Below are positions 45,908 to 56,730 of a stretch of DNA of 64,000 bases, piece by piece. The notes under the pieces are model-generated. The model was not told the origin of the DNA, ran no database searches, and saw only the letters and a list, made by a program, of their open reading frames with translations. Source of the stretch: Mycolicibacterium alvei (GTDB taxonomy: Bacteria; Actinomycetota; Actinomycetes; Mycobacteriales; Mycobacteriaceae); contig NZ_AP022565.1 in the NCBI RefSeq assembly GCF_010727325.1, positions 2,914,001 through 2,978,000 on the forward strand, given 5' to 3'. Position numbers and translations under genes: made by a program. Each line of letters opens with the position of its first letter. Position 1 is the stretch's first letter.

Positions 45908-46545
45908 GTCGGCTTGACCCCCACGGTGATGACGTCGGACATCGGTATCCACACCGGCCGGCGGACCCGATGTTGCTCGGCGACGGTGAATCCGGCCGCC
46001 TCGAACAGCGCGCGCATCTCCTTCTCGGTGGGGCTGTGCGCGGGTGCGCCCAGGTCGGCCGACAGTGCGTGCAGCGGCAGGAAGGTCCCACGGGGGCTCA
46101 TCGTCGTCACCGCCACCATGCCGCCGGGGGCCAGCACCCGGTAGAACTCCGCAAGCGCGGCGGGCTGGTCGAAGAAATGGAACGCCGAGGTCGTCACCAC
46201 CGCGTCGAGGAAGCCGTCCGCAAAGGGCAGTTCCTCGGCCGGGGCCGACTTCCACCGCACCTGATCGGACCGCTTGCCCGCCTGGGCGAGCATGCCGTCG
46301 GACATATCCAGGCCGTAGACCTCGTCGGGGAGCAGTTCACGCTGGATACGGTCGGCCAGGATGCCGGTGCCGCAGGCGATATCGGCGACCTGACGGGCAC
46401 CGCGCTGCTGCAGCTGGGCGATCACTTCATCCTGGGCGGGTCGGTATACCCACCGTTGGAGGCAGCCCTGGTCGTAGGCCGGTGCGGCGAAACTCCAGAA
46501 GCGCGTGATCGCATCGTTGAATCCGCGGCGCTGTGTGGTGGTCAC
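45904..46545 (-). CDS. Class I SAM-dependent methyltransferase
   Basis: From GTG 46545 the product is 213 residues. VADIACGTGILADRI is motif I; YGLDMSDGMLAQA, LPFADGFLDAVVTTSAFHFF and VLAPGGMVAVTTMS are the following motifs of the UbiE/COQ5-like Methyltransf_11 family. The C-terminus covers the last strands. It is upstream of the LOG gene in a two-gene unit. Acceptor unknown. Confidence 0.88.
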   Translation of the reverse strand: MTTTQRRGFNDAITRFWSFAAPAYDQGCLQRWVYRPAQDEVIAQLQQRGARQVADIACGTGILADRIQRELLPDEVYGLDMSDGMLAQAGKRSDQVRWKSAPAEELPFADGFLDAVVTTSAFHFFDQPAALAEFYRVLAPGGMVAVTTMSPRGTFLPLHALSADLGAPAHSPTEKEMRALFEAAGFTVAEQHRVRRPVWIPMSDVITVGVKPT

Positions 46546-46564
46546 GAGCCCGAGTGTAGGTGGG

Positions 46565-47326
46565 CTACGACGGCTTCCCCGCGCAGTAGAGCCGCGCCGG
46601 CTCGGGGAAGGCCACCGCGCGTGAGAAGGAATCACAGACGGCGAGCACGGAGTAGTCAGAGTCGGCCCGTTTGCCGTCCGGGCATGTCGCGGATCCGCCA
46701 CCTTTGGACGCCAACTTGTAAATGGCCTCCGGGTTGCTGCAGCCGGCCGGGGTGAGGTCCATGCCCGCCGTGGCGTACTGATCGCTGGTAATGCACTCCC
46801 CCACCGCCAAGTCACCAGCGCCCCGGGACTTCGAGGACCCGGGATCTGAACTCGGCACTGAGCTCGGCACTGAGCGCGAGCTCGCGCTCGACTCCGAACT
46901 CGAGCTCGACTCCGACGCGCGGGTGGCCATCCGCCCCGCCAATCCCAACAGGCCGAGCACCAGCAGCACCACACCGATCACGATCAGTGCCGTGCCCGAC
47001 TTCTTGGGTGGCGCACCGTAGGCCTGCGGCGGGGCCGGCGGGTAGCCGGGCTGCTGCGGGTAACCCTGGTGTGGATAACCCTGCGGGTAACCAGGTTGCG
47101 GGTAACCCGGCTGCGGGTAGCCCTGGGGATACCCAGGTTGTGGGTAGCTCTGCGGGTACCCGGGCTGGCCGCTCAGCTTTGCCCCAGACGACGAACGCCG
47201 GACCAGACCGAGGATGAGCAGTAGCAGCCCCAACCCGGGAATCAGCAGCATGCCAATGACCGTGCCAATGGCGTAGCCCGCGGATTCTGCGCCGCTTCCG
47301 GCGGCGGCCAATGTCTGAGCGACCAT
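46565..47326 (-). CDS. Membrane protein with Pro-Gly-Tyr repeats and Cys-bearing outer domain
   Basis: The 253-residue protein has a first helix (GTVIGMLLIPGLGLLLLILGLV) and about nine tandem QPGYPQ/QGYPQ units (about residues 52-100). A second helix (TALIVIGVVLLVLGLLGLAG) is followed by a Ser-rich spacer. The outer domain is about 80 residues with Cys in VGECIT, PAGCSNPEA, SATCPDG, LAVCDSF and YCAGK. The cytoplasmic PGY run and outer VGxC domain resemble Septum_form-like and LppU-like proteins; the gene at 52578-53102 has the same plan. Function unknown; cell-division or envelope association is possible. Confidence 0.75.
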   Translation of the reverse strand: MVAQTLAAAGSGAESAGYAIGTVIGMLLIPGLGLLLLILGLVRRSSSGAKLSGQPGYPQSYPQPGYPQGYPQPGYPQPGYPQGYPHQGYPQQPGYPPAPPQAYGAPPKKSGTALIVIGVVLLVLGLLGLAGRMATRASESSSSSESSASSRSVPSSVPSSDPGSSKSRGAGDLAVGECITSDQYATAGMDLTPAGCSNPEAIYKLASKGGGSATCPDGKRADSDYSVLAVCDSFSRAVAFPEPARLYCAGKPS

Positions 47327-47377
47327 GGCGGCGAGTATCGCATGAGGCGACCAGAATTCGGTTTGCTGACCGGCCGC

Positions 47378-49138
47378 TCAGGCCCCGTCGTCGGCTCCGG
47401 GCTCCGTCGCATAGCGGCCCGCGCTGAACATCGACGCCACCGCGCCGATCACCATCATCGCCGCCGCGGCGGTGAACACCACCGTCAAACCGGAATGGAA
47501 CGGTTCGGTGATCAGCTGCGGGAAGAACGTCTGCCCGGTGATCACGTCCGCGTTCACGCCCGGTTGGTGCAGCGCGCCGTAGGGCGCGAGCAGCTCGGCC
47601 ATCGGGTTGTAGCCCAGGAACGCCGCGAACAAGCTCCCGACCGGGGGCAGGTTCGCCACGTCGTGGGCAACCGAGGCCGAAACACCTTGCTGCGTCAGGC
47701 CGGTGGTCAACGCCGCCGGCAGGGTGTTGGCCAGTCCGACGATCATCAGCGAGAAGAAGATGCCGATCGACAGCGAGCTGCCGGCGTTGAAGAAGGTGGA
47801 CCGCACTCCGGAGGCCGCCCCGCGCTGGCCGGCCGGCACGCTCGACATGATCGCCGCAGTGTTGGGGGCGGTGAAGATGCCGCCGCCCAGGCCATTGAGG
47901 AACACCAGGATGGCGAACACCCAGTAGTCGAAGTTGACCGGGATGAGCAGGAGCGCGACGAAGGTGGCTGCCATCAGCAGCATGCCGCCGACGGTCAGTG
48001 GCCGCGCGCCGATGCGGTCGGAGAGCGACCCGGCGATCGGTGCGGCGACCAGGAACCCGACGGTGACCGGCAGCAGGTAGATGCCGGCCCACAGCGGGGT
48101 GGACTCGAAGCTGTAGCCGTGCAGCGGCAGCCAGATGCCCTGCAACCAGATGATGAGCATGAACTGCAGCCCGCCCCGGCCCACCGAGGACATCAGCCCG
48201 GCCAGGTTGCCCATCCCGAACGCCGCCGATTTGAACAACCGGACGTCGACCATCGGCGACGGCACGTTCAGCTCGACGATGCAGAACGCCACCAGCAGCA
48301 GCAGGCCGACGGCGATCGAGCCCACCACCCACGGATTGGTCCAGCCGGTGGTCGAGTCGCCGTAGGGCTGGATGCCGTAGGTGATGCCGATCAGCAGCAC
48401 CGTCAGGCCCAGCCCGAAGGTCAACGTGCCGGCCCAGTCGAGGCGCCCGGCGGTGCGGACACCCAGTTCTTTGAGTGAGCGGTAGCTCCAGATCGTGCCG
48501 ATGATCCCGATCGGCACGCCCACCCAGAAGATGGCCTTCCAGTGCCACTCGGACAGGAATCCGCCGATCAGCAGCCCGAGGAATGATCCGGCAACGGCGG
48601 CCACCATGTTCGTGCCCAGCGCCATCCCACGCTGGTTGGCGGGGAAGGCGTCGGTGAGGATCGCCGACGACGAGGCCATCAGCATGGCGCCACCGATGCC
48701 CTGGATCACGCGCCAGCCGATCAGCCAGACCGCACCGCCCCCGAGTTGGAACGGGTCGAAGGACAACGCGATCGCGGCCACGGTGAAGACCACGAAGCCG
48801 AGGTTGTAGATGCGGACCCGGCCGTACATGTCTCCGAGACGCCCGAACGGAACGACGAGCACCGCGGTCACCACCAGGTAGCCCATCAGCATCCACAGCA
48901 GATAGCTCACGTTGCCGGGGGCGAGCGGGTTCAGCCCGATGCCGCGGAAGATCGCCGGCAGCGAGATCAACACGATCGACGCGTTGACCGACGCCAGCAA
49001 GATGCCCAACGTGGTGTTGGACAGCACCACCCACTTGTAGAACGGGTGGTCGTGATCCAGGCGTCCGCTTCCATCGGCAGTCTCGGCCGGGGCGGCGTCG
49101 CCCCCTGGCGGGTTGCCGAGTTCGGCTTCAGTCGTCAT
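47378..49138 (-). CDS. MFS drug/H+ antiporter, DHA2 (14-helix) type
   Basis: The 586-residue transporter has about 14 membrane helices. The DHA2 features visible are LLASVNASIVLISLPAI in helix 1, LVVPFGRLGDMYGR (loop 2-3 motif), WRVIQGIGGAMLMASSSAIL with the antiporter-type motif, and GRGGLQFMLIIWLQGIWLP in the second half. Such pumps export drugs, dyes or lipids using the proton gradient. The ATG at 49138 was chosen because the 89 codons upstream overlap the thiC leader region. An AT-rich stretch near 49200-49230 upstream could hold its promoter. No regulator lies next to it. Confidence 0.87.
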   Translation of the reverse strand: MTTEAELGNPPGGDAAPAETADGSGRLDHDHPFYKWVVLSNTTLGILLASVNASIVLISLPAIFRGIGLNPLAPGNVSYLLWMLMGYLVVTAVLVVPFGRLGDMYGRVRIYNLGFVVFTVAAIALSFDPFQLGGGAVWLIGWRVIQGIGGAMLMASSSAILTDAFPANQRGMALGTNMVAAVAGSFLGLLIGGFLSEWHWKAIFWVGVPIGIIGTIWSYRSLKELGVRTAGRLDWAGTLTFGLGLTVLLIGITYGIQPYGDSTTGWTNPWVVGSIAVGLLLLVAFCIVELNVPSPMVDVRLFKSAAFGMGNLAGLMSSVGRGGLQFMLIIWLQGIWLPLHGYSFESTPLWAGIYLLPVTVGFLVAAPIAGSLSDRIGARPLTVGGMLLMAATFVALLLIPVNFDYWVFAILVFLNGLGGGIFTAPNTAAIMSSVPAGQRGAASGVRSTFFNAGSSLSIGIFFSLMIVGLANTLPAALTTGLTQQGVSASVAHDVANLPPVGSLFAAFLGYNPMAELLAPYGALHQPGVNADVITGQTFFPQLITEPFHSGLTVVFTAAAAMMVIGAVASMFSAGRYATEPGADDGA

Positions 49139-49380
49139 TCGGTGTTCGCATCTCAGATCGCGTGGAGGGCCGCATCGGGGCCATCGGCGGCCCGAAGCGT
49201 GCAAAACACATATGTTAGCTATGCAAATCAATGTGGGGCAACTCCAAGCCGTCGGCGGACCTCGCCGATTTCTACCGGAGGGTCGTATCAGCACGCTCAA
49301 TGCCGCCCAGGCGTCGAAATCGGGAGACATCCGGTTCCCCCCGGCCGCCGGTTCTGCGCTAGGTTGGGGCCTGCAATCCA
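49139..49380. promoter_or_regulatory. Divergent promoter region between MFS gene and thiC leader
   Basis: Non-coding. The only marked feature is the AT-rich segment 49200-49235 containing the palindrome ACATATGT, a candidate promoter or repressor site for the MFS gene. No defined -10/-35 pair is claimed. Confidence 0.4.
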
Positions 49381-49466
49381 CACGCGGGAGTGCGCACGAG
49401 CGCACTGAGAGGACGGGTAGGCCCGTCGACCGTACGAACCTGACCGGGTAATGCCGGCGTAGGGAG
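49381..49466 (+). promoter_or_regulatory. TPP riboswitch (THI element) of thiC
   Basis: The leader shows the conserved TPP aptamer blocks in order: CGGGAG, GCGCACTGAGAGGACGGG, GAACCTGACCGGGTAATGCC and GGCGTAGGGAG. The outer ACGC/GCGT closes helix P1. The last block AGGGAG (49461-49466) is also the thiC ribosome site, 7 bases before the ATG. Thiamine pyrophosphate binding should therefore hide the ribosome site and lower translation. Confidence 0.95.
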
Positions 49467-49470
49467 ATGA

Positions 49471-51117
<1,647 letters not shown>

Positions 51118-51124
51118 GGCCGAC

Positions 51125-51958
51125 GTGAACTTCCTGCCCTTGACCCCCGCGGGTGACACCCCCCTGCGGGTGATGACGATCGCCGGGTCCGACTCCGGCG
51201 GTGGTGCCGGAATCCAGGCCGATATGCGGACCTTCGCCATGCTCGGCCTGCACGGCTGCGTCGCGGTCACCGCGGTGACGGTGCAGAACTCGGTCGGCGT
51301 CAAGGGTTTTCACGAGATCCCCCGCGACGTGATTTCGGGACAGATCTCCGCGGTGACCTCCGATATCGGGATCCAGGCCGCCAAGACCGGCATGCTGGCC
51401 TCCTCGGAGATCATCACCACGATCGCCGAGACCTGGCGGGCCGAAGGACTGGAAGCGGTACCGCTGGTCGTCGACCCGGTGTGCGCCTCGATGCACGGCG
51501 ATCCGCTGCTGCACCACAGCGCCCTGGACGCGCTGCGCACCGAACTGTTCCCGCTGGCCACACTGGTCACCCCGAACCTGGACGAGGTGCGACTGCTGGT
51601 GGGTGTCGAGGTCGTCGACGAGGCCTCCCAGCGGGACGCGGCGCGCGCGCTGCACGCGCTGGGTCCGCGGTGGGCCCTGGTCAAGGGTGGGCACCTACGC
51701 TCGTCGTCGGCCAGCCCGGATCTGCTGTTCGACGGCACGGAGTTCCACGAGTTCGCCGCGCCGCGGATCGACACCGGCAATGACCACGGGGCCGGCGACA
51801 CCCTGGCTGCGGCGACGGCCTGCGCACTGGCACACGGTTATTCGGTTCCCCAGGCAGTGGAGTTCGGCAAGGCCTGGGTGACCGAATGTATCCGGGCGGC
51901 CTATCCGCTGGGCCACGGCCACGGCCCGGTGAACGCCCTGTTCCGATTGCAGTCATGA
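51125..51958 (+). CDS. thiD: Bifunctional HMP/HMP-P kinase ThiD
   Basis: The 277-residue ribokinase-like enzyme has [19 protein letters not shown] at the N-terminus and [20 protein letters not shown], with the anion-hole GAGD and catalytic Asp. It phosphorylates hydroxymethylpyrimidine twice for thiamine synthesis, using the ThiC product. Its stop overlaps the next gene. Rv0422c homologue; the canonical family motif NTHGTGDT/GAGDT is kept. Confidence 0.95.
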   Translation: MNFLPLTPAGDTPLRVMTIAGSDSGGGAGIQADMRTFAMLGLHGCVAVTAVTVQNSVGVKGFHEIPRDVISGQISAVTSDIGIQAAKTGMLASSEIITTIAETWRAEGLEAVPLVVDPVCASMHGDPLLHHSALDALRTELFPLATLVTPNLDEVRLLVGVEVVDEASQRDAARALHALGPRWALVKGGHLRSSSASPDLLFDGTEFHEFAAPRIDTGNDHGAGDTLAAATACALAHGYSVPQAVEFGKAWVTECIRAAYPLGHGHGPVNALFRLQS

Positions 51959-52581
51959 ACCTCGACGCGATCGCGGGCGTCGCCCACGAACCCGGAGCCA
52001 CCCCGGCGGGTGTCGTGGTGCTCACCCACGGTGCGGGCGGCAACCGGGATTCGGCGATGCTGGTCAAGCTCTGCGACGAATGGGCCTCCCGCGGCTGGCT
52101 GGCCATCCGCTACAACCTGCCCTATCGCCGACGCAGGCCCAAGGGACCGCCGTCGGGTTCGGCGGCAGGAGACCGGGAGGGCATCGCCGAGGCGATCGCG
52201 CTGGCCCGCGGGCTCGCCGACGGCCCGGTGCTCGCGGGCGGCCATTCCTACGGTGGCCGGATGACCTCGATGGTCGCGGCGAACGGGGCGGGCCCGGATG
52301 TACTGACGCTCTTCTCCTATCCGCTGCACCCGCCGGGCAAGCCGGAACGGGCGCGCACCGAGCATCTGCCCGACATCACGGTGCCCACGGTATTCACCCA
52401 CGGCACCTCCGACCCGTTCGGCTCCATCGAGGAGCTCACCGCCGCCGCGGCGCTGGTGGCCGGTCCCACCGAACTCGTCGTCATCGACGGCGCCCGCCAC
52501 GACCTCGGATCCAAGCGTCTGGACGTGCCCGCCCTCGCGGTGGACGCGGCGCTGCGGGCAGTCGATATCGTCGAAACATGA
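51955..52581 (+). CDS. Alpha/beta hydrolase-fold protein (Rv0421c homologue)
   Basis: From ATG 51955 the product is 208 residues. VVVLTHGAGGNRDSAML gives the oxyanion region, GGHSYGGRMTSM the nucleophile elbow with Ser, and VFTHGTSDPFGS the acid loop. DGARHDLG supplies the catalytic His. It fits the KANL3/Tex30-type dienelactone-hydrolase-like family. It overlaps both thiD and the next gene by 4 bases. The role in or beside thiamine metabolism is unknown. Confidence 0.85.
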   Translation: MNLDAIAGVAHEPGATPAGVVVLTHGAGGNRDSAMLVKLCDEWASRGWLAIRYNLPYRRRRPKGPPSGSAAGDREGIAEAIALARGLADGPVLAGGHSYGGRMTSMVAANGAGPDVLTLFSYPLHPPGKPERARTEHLPDITVPTVFTHGTSDPFGSIEELTAAAALVAGPTELVVIDGARHDLGSKRLDVPALAVDAALRAVDIVET

Positions 52582-53102
52582 CCTACCCGCCCCACGGCTA
52601 CCCGCCACCCCCACCGCAGCCGTATTCCACCGGCCCCGAACAGTTCTCCGTGGCGCCGACGAAATCCTCGGCGCTCAAGTGGGTGCTGCTGGGTGTCGTC
52701 GTGCTCGTCGCACTGGTGGTCGCTGCCGGCGCGGTGTTCTATCTGGCGCGGGACCGCGGCGCCACCGAGGCCAGCCAGATCCGCTCGGGCGATTGTCTGA
52801 CCGAGATACCCGACAGCAGTCGGGTGTTGTACGTCAAGACGGTGGGCTGCGATCAGCCGCACAAGGGTGAGGTGTTCGCGGTGCTGCCGCTGCCCGATGG
52901 GGATTTCCCGGGCGACGCCGCGGTGGTGAAGTATGCCGACAAGTGCGCTCCGGCGCTGGCGCAGTACTCCCCCGACGCGAAGGGCGAAAGCGGGATCCAG
53001 CTGTTTGTCCTGTACCCGACCGCGGATTCCTGGCAACGCGGGGACCGCACGGTGACATGCATCGCCACCAGCAAAAACCCCCGAACCGGGAAACTCAGGT
53101 AA
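52578..53102 (+). CDS. Membrane-anchored Septum_form-domain protein
   Basis: The 174-residue protein has a Pro-rich cytoplasmic start (YPPHGYPPPPPQPY), one membrane helix (WVLLGVVVLVALVVAAGAVFYL), and an outer domain with GDCLTEIPD, VGCDQPHKGEVFAVLPLPDG, KCAPALAQYS and VTCIATS. This matches the Septum_form pattern with two Cys pairs. The thiC-thiD-hydrolase genes precede it with stop/start overlap. Its role is presumed in the envelope or septum and is not shown. Confidence 0.8.
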   Translation: MTYPPHGYPPPPPQPYSTGPEQFSVAPTKSSALKWVLLGVVVLVALVVAAGAVFYLARDRGATEASQIRSGDCLTEIPDSSRVLYVKTVGCDQPHKGEVFAVLPLPDGDFPGDAAVVKYADKCAPALAQYSPDAKGESGIQLFVLYPTADSWQRGDRTVTCIATSKNPRTGKLR

Positions 53103-53148
53103 CGCACTACTCTAGTCGCCCCCGAGGGGGCGGGCAGACACTCGGCAC

Positions 53149-54528
53149 ATGGTCGAGATTCAACCGCGGACGGTGGCAACCACCCTGCCCTTGGCCCCGC
53201 GTAACCCCCTGCCTTACCGACAAATGCTCAAGGCGCTGCGGTCGTTCACCGAGGGCCATCAGCAGCTCCGCGAGGCCGGCGGTCCGGTCAGTCGTATGGT
53301 GCTGGGGCCGCGGTGGCTCGTCCCCCCGGCCCTGCTGATCACCTCCCCGCAGGGCGCGCGCGACGTCCTTGCGCGGCGCGATTCGGTCGCCGATCGAGGC
53401 GGTGCCCTCAACATGGTCGAACTGCGCAAGCTGATGGGTGGCAACCTGCTGAATCTGCCGCATGAGCGTTGGCTGCCGCGCAGGCGCACGCTGCAGCCGA
53501 TGTTCACCAAGCAGAACGTGCCACGGTATGCGGGGCACATGGCCGCTGCCGCTCAATCGGTTGCCGACGACTGGGACGACGGCGCCACGATCGACCTGGA
53601 TTCCGCCTGCCGCGCTCTCACGTTGCGGGCTCTGGGCCGATCGGTATTCGGGCTCGATCTCGATGAGCGTGCCGACGAGGTGGGTCCGGCACTGCGGGCG
53701 TCCCTGTCGTGGATCTCCGATCGCTCAACCCGACCCGTCAAACTCCCGCAGTGGGTGCCCACCCCCGGGCAGCGCCGGGCCAGGGCGGGCAATGCGCGAC
53801 TGCATGCGCTGGCCGCCGAGATACTCACCGCGGTGCGCGCCGATCCGGACCGGGATGCTCCCTTGGTGCAGGCCCTGATCGAGGCCCGTGACCCTGATAC
53901 CCGACGACAACTGACCGACGATGAAATCTGCCATGAACTGGTGCTTTTCATGCTCGCCGGGCACGACACCACCTCGACCACCCTGTGTTATTCGCTGTGG
54001 GCATTGGGTCGCAATCCCGATATCGAGGCGCGGGTGTACGACGAGGTCGCGGCGCTGGGTACGCGGAAGCTGACGCCCGAAGATGTGCCGCGCCTTGGCT
54101 ATACCGTTCAGGTTCTGCACGAAGCACTGCGGCTGTGCCCGCCCGGTGCCGGTACTCCACGGCTGCTCAATGAAGAGATCACCGTCGACGGCTACCGCGC
54201 CGAGGCCGGCACGATCGCACTCGTCAACTTCTATGTCATGCACCGTGACCCGGCCCTGTGGGACGATCCGCTGTCCTTCGATCCGGGCCGCTTCAGCCCG
54301 GAGCGTTCAGCCGGCCGGAACCGTTGGCAGTACCTGCCTTTCGGCGGCGGTCCCCGGTCCTGCGTCGGTGATCACTTCGCCATGCTGGAGGCCACCCTGG
54401 CGCTGGCGACCATCGTGCGTGAGGTCTCGGTGGCCTCCCTGCACGACGACTTCCCGGTGGAGACCCCGTTCACCGTCATCGCCGCCGAGCCCATCCCGGC
54501 CCGCATCACCAGAAGGAGTACGCCATGA
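53149..54528 (+). CDS. Cytochrome P450
   Basis: The 459-residue P450 is complete: I-helix LAGHDTTSTTLC near residues 269-280, K-helix ExxR in EALRLCPPG, and heme loop FGGGPRSCVGDHFA with the thiolate Cys near 405. The region MGGNLLNLPHERWLPRRRTLQP is the C-helix. Class I soluble bacterial type, so it needs separate ferredoxin and reductase, not seen here. It overlaps the DUF3303 gene by 4 bases. Substrate unknown; CYP family cannot be assigned by eye. Confidence 0.92.
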   Translation: MVEIQPRTVATTLPLAPRNPLPYRQMLKALRSFTEGHQQLREAGGPVSRMVLGPRWLVPPALLITSPQGARDVLARRDSVADRGGALNMVELRKLMGGNLLNLPHERWLPRRRTLQPMFTKQNVPRYAGHMAAAAQSVADDWDDGATIDLDSACRALTLRALGRSVFGLDLDERADEVGPALRASLSWISDRSTRPVKLPQWVPTPGQRRARAGNARLHALAAEILTAVRADPDRDAPLVQALIEARDPDTRRQLTDDEICHELVLFMLAGHDTTSTTLCYSLWALGRNPDIEARVYDEVAALGTRKLTPEDVPRLGYTVQVLHEALRLCPPGAGTPRLLNEEITVDGYRAEAGTIALVNFYVMHRDPALWDDPLSFDPGRFSPERSAGRNRWQYLPFGGGPRSCVGDHFAMLEATLALATIVREVSVASLHDDFPVETPFTVIAAEPIPARITRRSTP

Positions 54529-54794
54529 AATTCATCGTGCACTGGACTCAGTCGCAGGCGAACTACCGGGATGCGGTGGAGAAGTTCAAGCAGACCGGCG
54601 GCCAGGTTCCGGAAGGATCGACGATGCTCGGCCGGTGGTGGGGCATGAACGGCCAGGGTTTCGCCATCGTCGAAACCGACGATGCCAAGGCCATCTTCGA
54701 GTCGGTGGCGGAGTGGGGCGAGTTCCTCACTTTCGACATCACTCCGTGCGTGGAGGACGCCGAGGCCGGTGAGGTGATCGCCAAGCTGTTCTGA
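54525..54794 (+). CDS. DUF3303 small protein
   Basis: The 89-residue protein (MKFIVHWTQSQANYRDAVEKF start, MLGRWWGMNGQGFAIVETDD core) matches the DUF3303 ferredoxin-like dimer fold. AAGGAG lies 6 bases before the ATG, inside the P450 end. Four-base overlap with the P450 gene implies joint translation. It may bind or present the P450 substrate or product; this is inference from position. Confidence 0.83.
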   Translation: MKFIVHWTQSQANYRDAVEKFKQTGGQVPEGSTMLGRWWGMNGQGFAIVETDDAKAIFESVAEWGEFLTFDITPCVEDAEAGEVIAKLF

Positions 54795-54817
54795 TCCCGA
54801 CGCGGAGCCATCGTTCC

Positions 54818-54869
54818 GCCACCTTCCTCGGTGACGCGCAGTTAGGCTTGCGGCACCGAGGAAGGTGGC
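54818..54869. terminator. Perfect 16-bp inverted repeat in front of the CDGP gene
   Basis: GCCACCTTCCTCGGTG (54818-54833) and its exact complement (54854-54869) enclose a 20-base loop. It follows the DUF3303 stop by 23 bases and ends 10 bases before the next ATG (54879). It can end the P450 operon, or act as an operator or leader hairpin for the following gene. Confidence 0.65.
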
Positions 54870-54878
54870 ATCTGTCTC

Positions 54879-55175
54879 ATGAAGTTCTATATCGTCGGCG
54901 GCGTCGCTGCCGCGTTGATGACCGGCGGTCTGATCGCCTCAGCGCCACCGGCCGTCGCGGGCTGCCAGTACGGGGGGCCGGTGATCAGTAAGTGCGACGG
55001 GCCGGTCCAACCCGACGGCACCTGGCAGCGGTGCATGGGAACTTGGGGCTACGTGCCCAGCGGCTTCAGCTCCCACCTGGTGCCGGTCAAGCGCTGCGAC
55101 GTGATGGGTCCCGGCCACGAGATCGCTCCGGGCGATCTCCCGTTCGCCGACCCGCCGACGCGCATCGGCGACTAG
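54879..55175 (+). CDS. Small secreted CDGP-domain protein
   Basis: The 98-residue protein has a Sec signal (MKFYIVGGVAAALMTGGLIAS) with cleavage near AVA-G, residue 28. The mature 70 residues contain four Cys (GCQYGG, SKCDGPVQPDG, QRCMGTW, KRCDVMG), enough for two disulfides. The CDGP core is common in mycobacterial small secreted proteins of unknown function. The ATG lies just after the hairpin at 54818-54869; a canonical ribosome site is not visible. Confidence 0.83.
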   Translation: MKFYIVGGVAAALMTGGLIASAPPAVAGCQYGGPVISKCDGPVQPDGTWQRCMGTWGYVPSGFSSHLVPVKRCDVMGPGHEIAPGDLPFADPPTRIGD

Positions 55176-55229
55176 TTCGGCGACTGAGCCCTCGACAAAG
55201 TACCCGGTACCTGCGGTACTGTCTGCAGC

Positions 55230-56714
55230 ATGAGCCCGGGGGAACACGAGGCGGTCATCGTCGGCGCGGGATTCGCCGGCATCGGCGCCGCCATCCAGCT
55301 CAAACGGCTGGGTATCGAGAACTTCGTGATCCTGGATCGCGAGGACGATCTCGGCGGCACCTGGTACGTCAACCATTACCCGGGCCTGGCCGTCGACGTA
55401 CCGACCACGACCTACTCGTACTTCTTCGAGCCGAACCCGAATTGGTCGCGGCTGTTCTCCACCGGCACCGAGATCAAGCGGTACGCCGACGACGTCGCCG
55501 ACAAGTACGACGTGCGCCGCCACATCCGGTTCAACACCACTGTCGACGGCGCCCACTGGGATGAAGAGGCTTCACTCTGGCGGGTAACGGTGGCGGGTGG
55601 CCAGACCTTGAGCGCACGCTTCCTGCTCACCGCCACCGGCTTCCTGTCGCAGCCCCACACTCCTGAGATCCCCGGCATCGCCGACTTCACCGGGAAGGTC
55701 ATCCACACCACCGACTGGGACGACACCTACCGGCCCGACGGCCGTCGGATCGCAGTCATCGGCACCGGCGCCACTGCCGTGCAACTCATTCCAGAGCTGG
55801 CCCGCAAGGCTGCGGACCTGACCGTGTACCAGCGCACCCCGATCTGGGTCGTGCCCAAGATCGATGTGAAGTTCTCGGCTGGGGTGCGCCGTCTGTTCGC
55901 CCGGGTGCCACTGACCCAGCGGGCCGTGCGCACCGTCACCGACGCCATCTACGCGTTCATGGTCGACACCGCCGTGCTCAAGCACCGGTACTTTCGGCGG
56001 TTCAACATCGCCGCGGCCGACCTGGCCAAGCTGCACCGGTTCGCCTCGATCCGCGACCCGGAGCTGCGCCGCAAGCTGACCCCCGACTACGACTTCGGTT
56101 GCAAGCGCCCGACGTTCTCGAACGGGTACTACCGCGCGTTCACCAAATCGCACGTGCACCTGCAGGTAAGCGGAATCGACCGGATAGAACCGGGGGCGAT
56201 CGTCAACTCAGACGGCACCAGGACCGATATCGACACCCTGGTGCTGGCCACCGGTTTCGATCTGTGGGAGGCGAACTTCCCGGCCATCGAGGTGATCGGG
56301 CGTGATGGCCGCAACCTCGGAAAGTGGTGGCGGGAAACCCGGTTCCAGGCCTACCAGGGTGTCTCGATGCCGTACTTCCCGAACTATCTGAGCCTGGCCA
56401 GTCCGTACGCTTTCCTGGGCCTGAACTTCTTCAACACCATGGAGTACCAGATGCACCTGATGGACCGGTTGTTCGGCGAACTCCGGCACCGCAGGGCCAC
56501 GACGTTCGAGGTCACCGAACAGGCCAACGCCCGCTATCTGGACCGGATGACGGAGTTGCTGGGTGACTCGTTGTTCACCCTCGGCAACTGCGCATCGGCA
56601 CGGTCGTACTATTTCAATCCGAGCGGCGAGGCAACGCTGCTCCGGCCGATGACGACCCGCCGGGCCGTCGCGGAAGCTTCACGATTCCCGTTGAGCGACT
56701 ACACATTTGCCTGA
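55230..56714 (+). CDS. Flavin-containing monooxygenase, Baeyer-Villiger type
   Basis: The 494-residue enzyme has an FAD Rossmann motif VIVGAGFAGIGAAI (residues about 9-22), the BVMO fingerprint FTGKVIHTTDW (FxGxxxHxxxW), and the NADPH Rossmann motif AVIGTGATAVQLIPEL. VLATGFDLW is the second FMO motif. It would insert oxygen next to a ketone or oxidise a heteroatom. The DoxX-like gene follows by 16 bases, and the double-TetR regulator is convergent behind it. Substrate unknown. Confidence 0.92.
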   Translation: MSPGEHEAVIVGAGFAGIGAAIQLKRLGIENFVILDREDDLGGTWYVNHYPGLAVDVPTTTYSYFFEPNPNWSRLFSTGTEIKRYADDVADKYDVRRHIRFNTTVDGAHWDEEASLWRVTVAGGQTLSARFLLTATGFLSQPHTPEIPGIADFTGKVIHTTDWDDTYRPDGRRIAVIGTGATAVQLIPELARKAADLTVYQRTPIWVVPKIDVKFSAGVRRLFARVPLTQRAVRTVTDAIYAFMVDTAVLKHRYFRRFNIAAADLAKLHRFASIRDPELRRKLTPDYDFGCKRPTFSNGYYRAFTKSHVHLQVSGIDRIEPGAIVNSDGTRTDIDTLVLATGFDLWEANFPAIEVIGRDGRNLGKWWRETRFQAYQGVSMPYFPNYLSLASPYAFLGLNFFNTMEYQMHLMDRLFGELRHRRATTFEVTEQANARYLDRMTELLGDSLFTLGNCASARSYYFNPSGEATLLRPMTTRRAVAEASRFPLSDYTFA

Positions 56715-56730
56715 TCAGAGAGGATCACAC

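Noticed and set aside
47030..47170. Repeated units suggesting a CRISPR array
   Set aside because: They are in-frame QPGYPQ codons of a membrane protein; units are 12-24 bases with no unique spacers.
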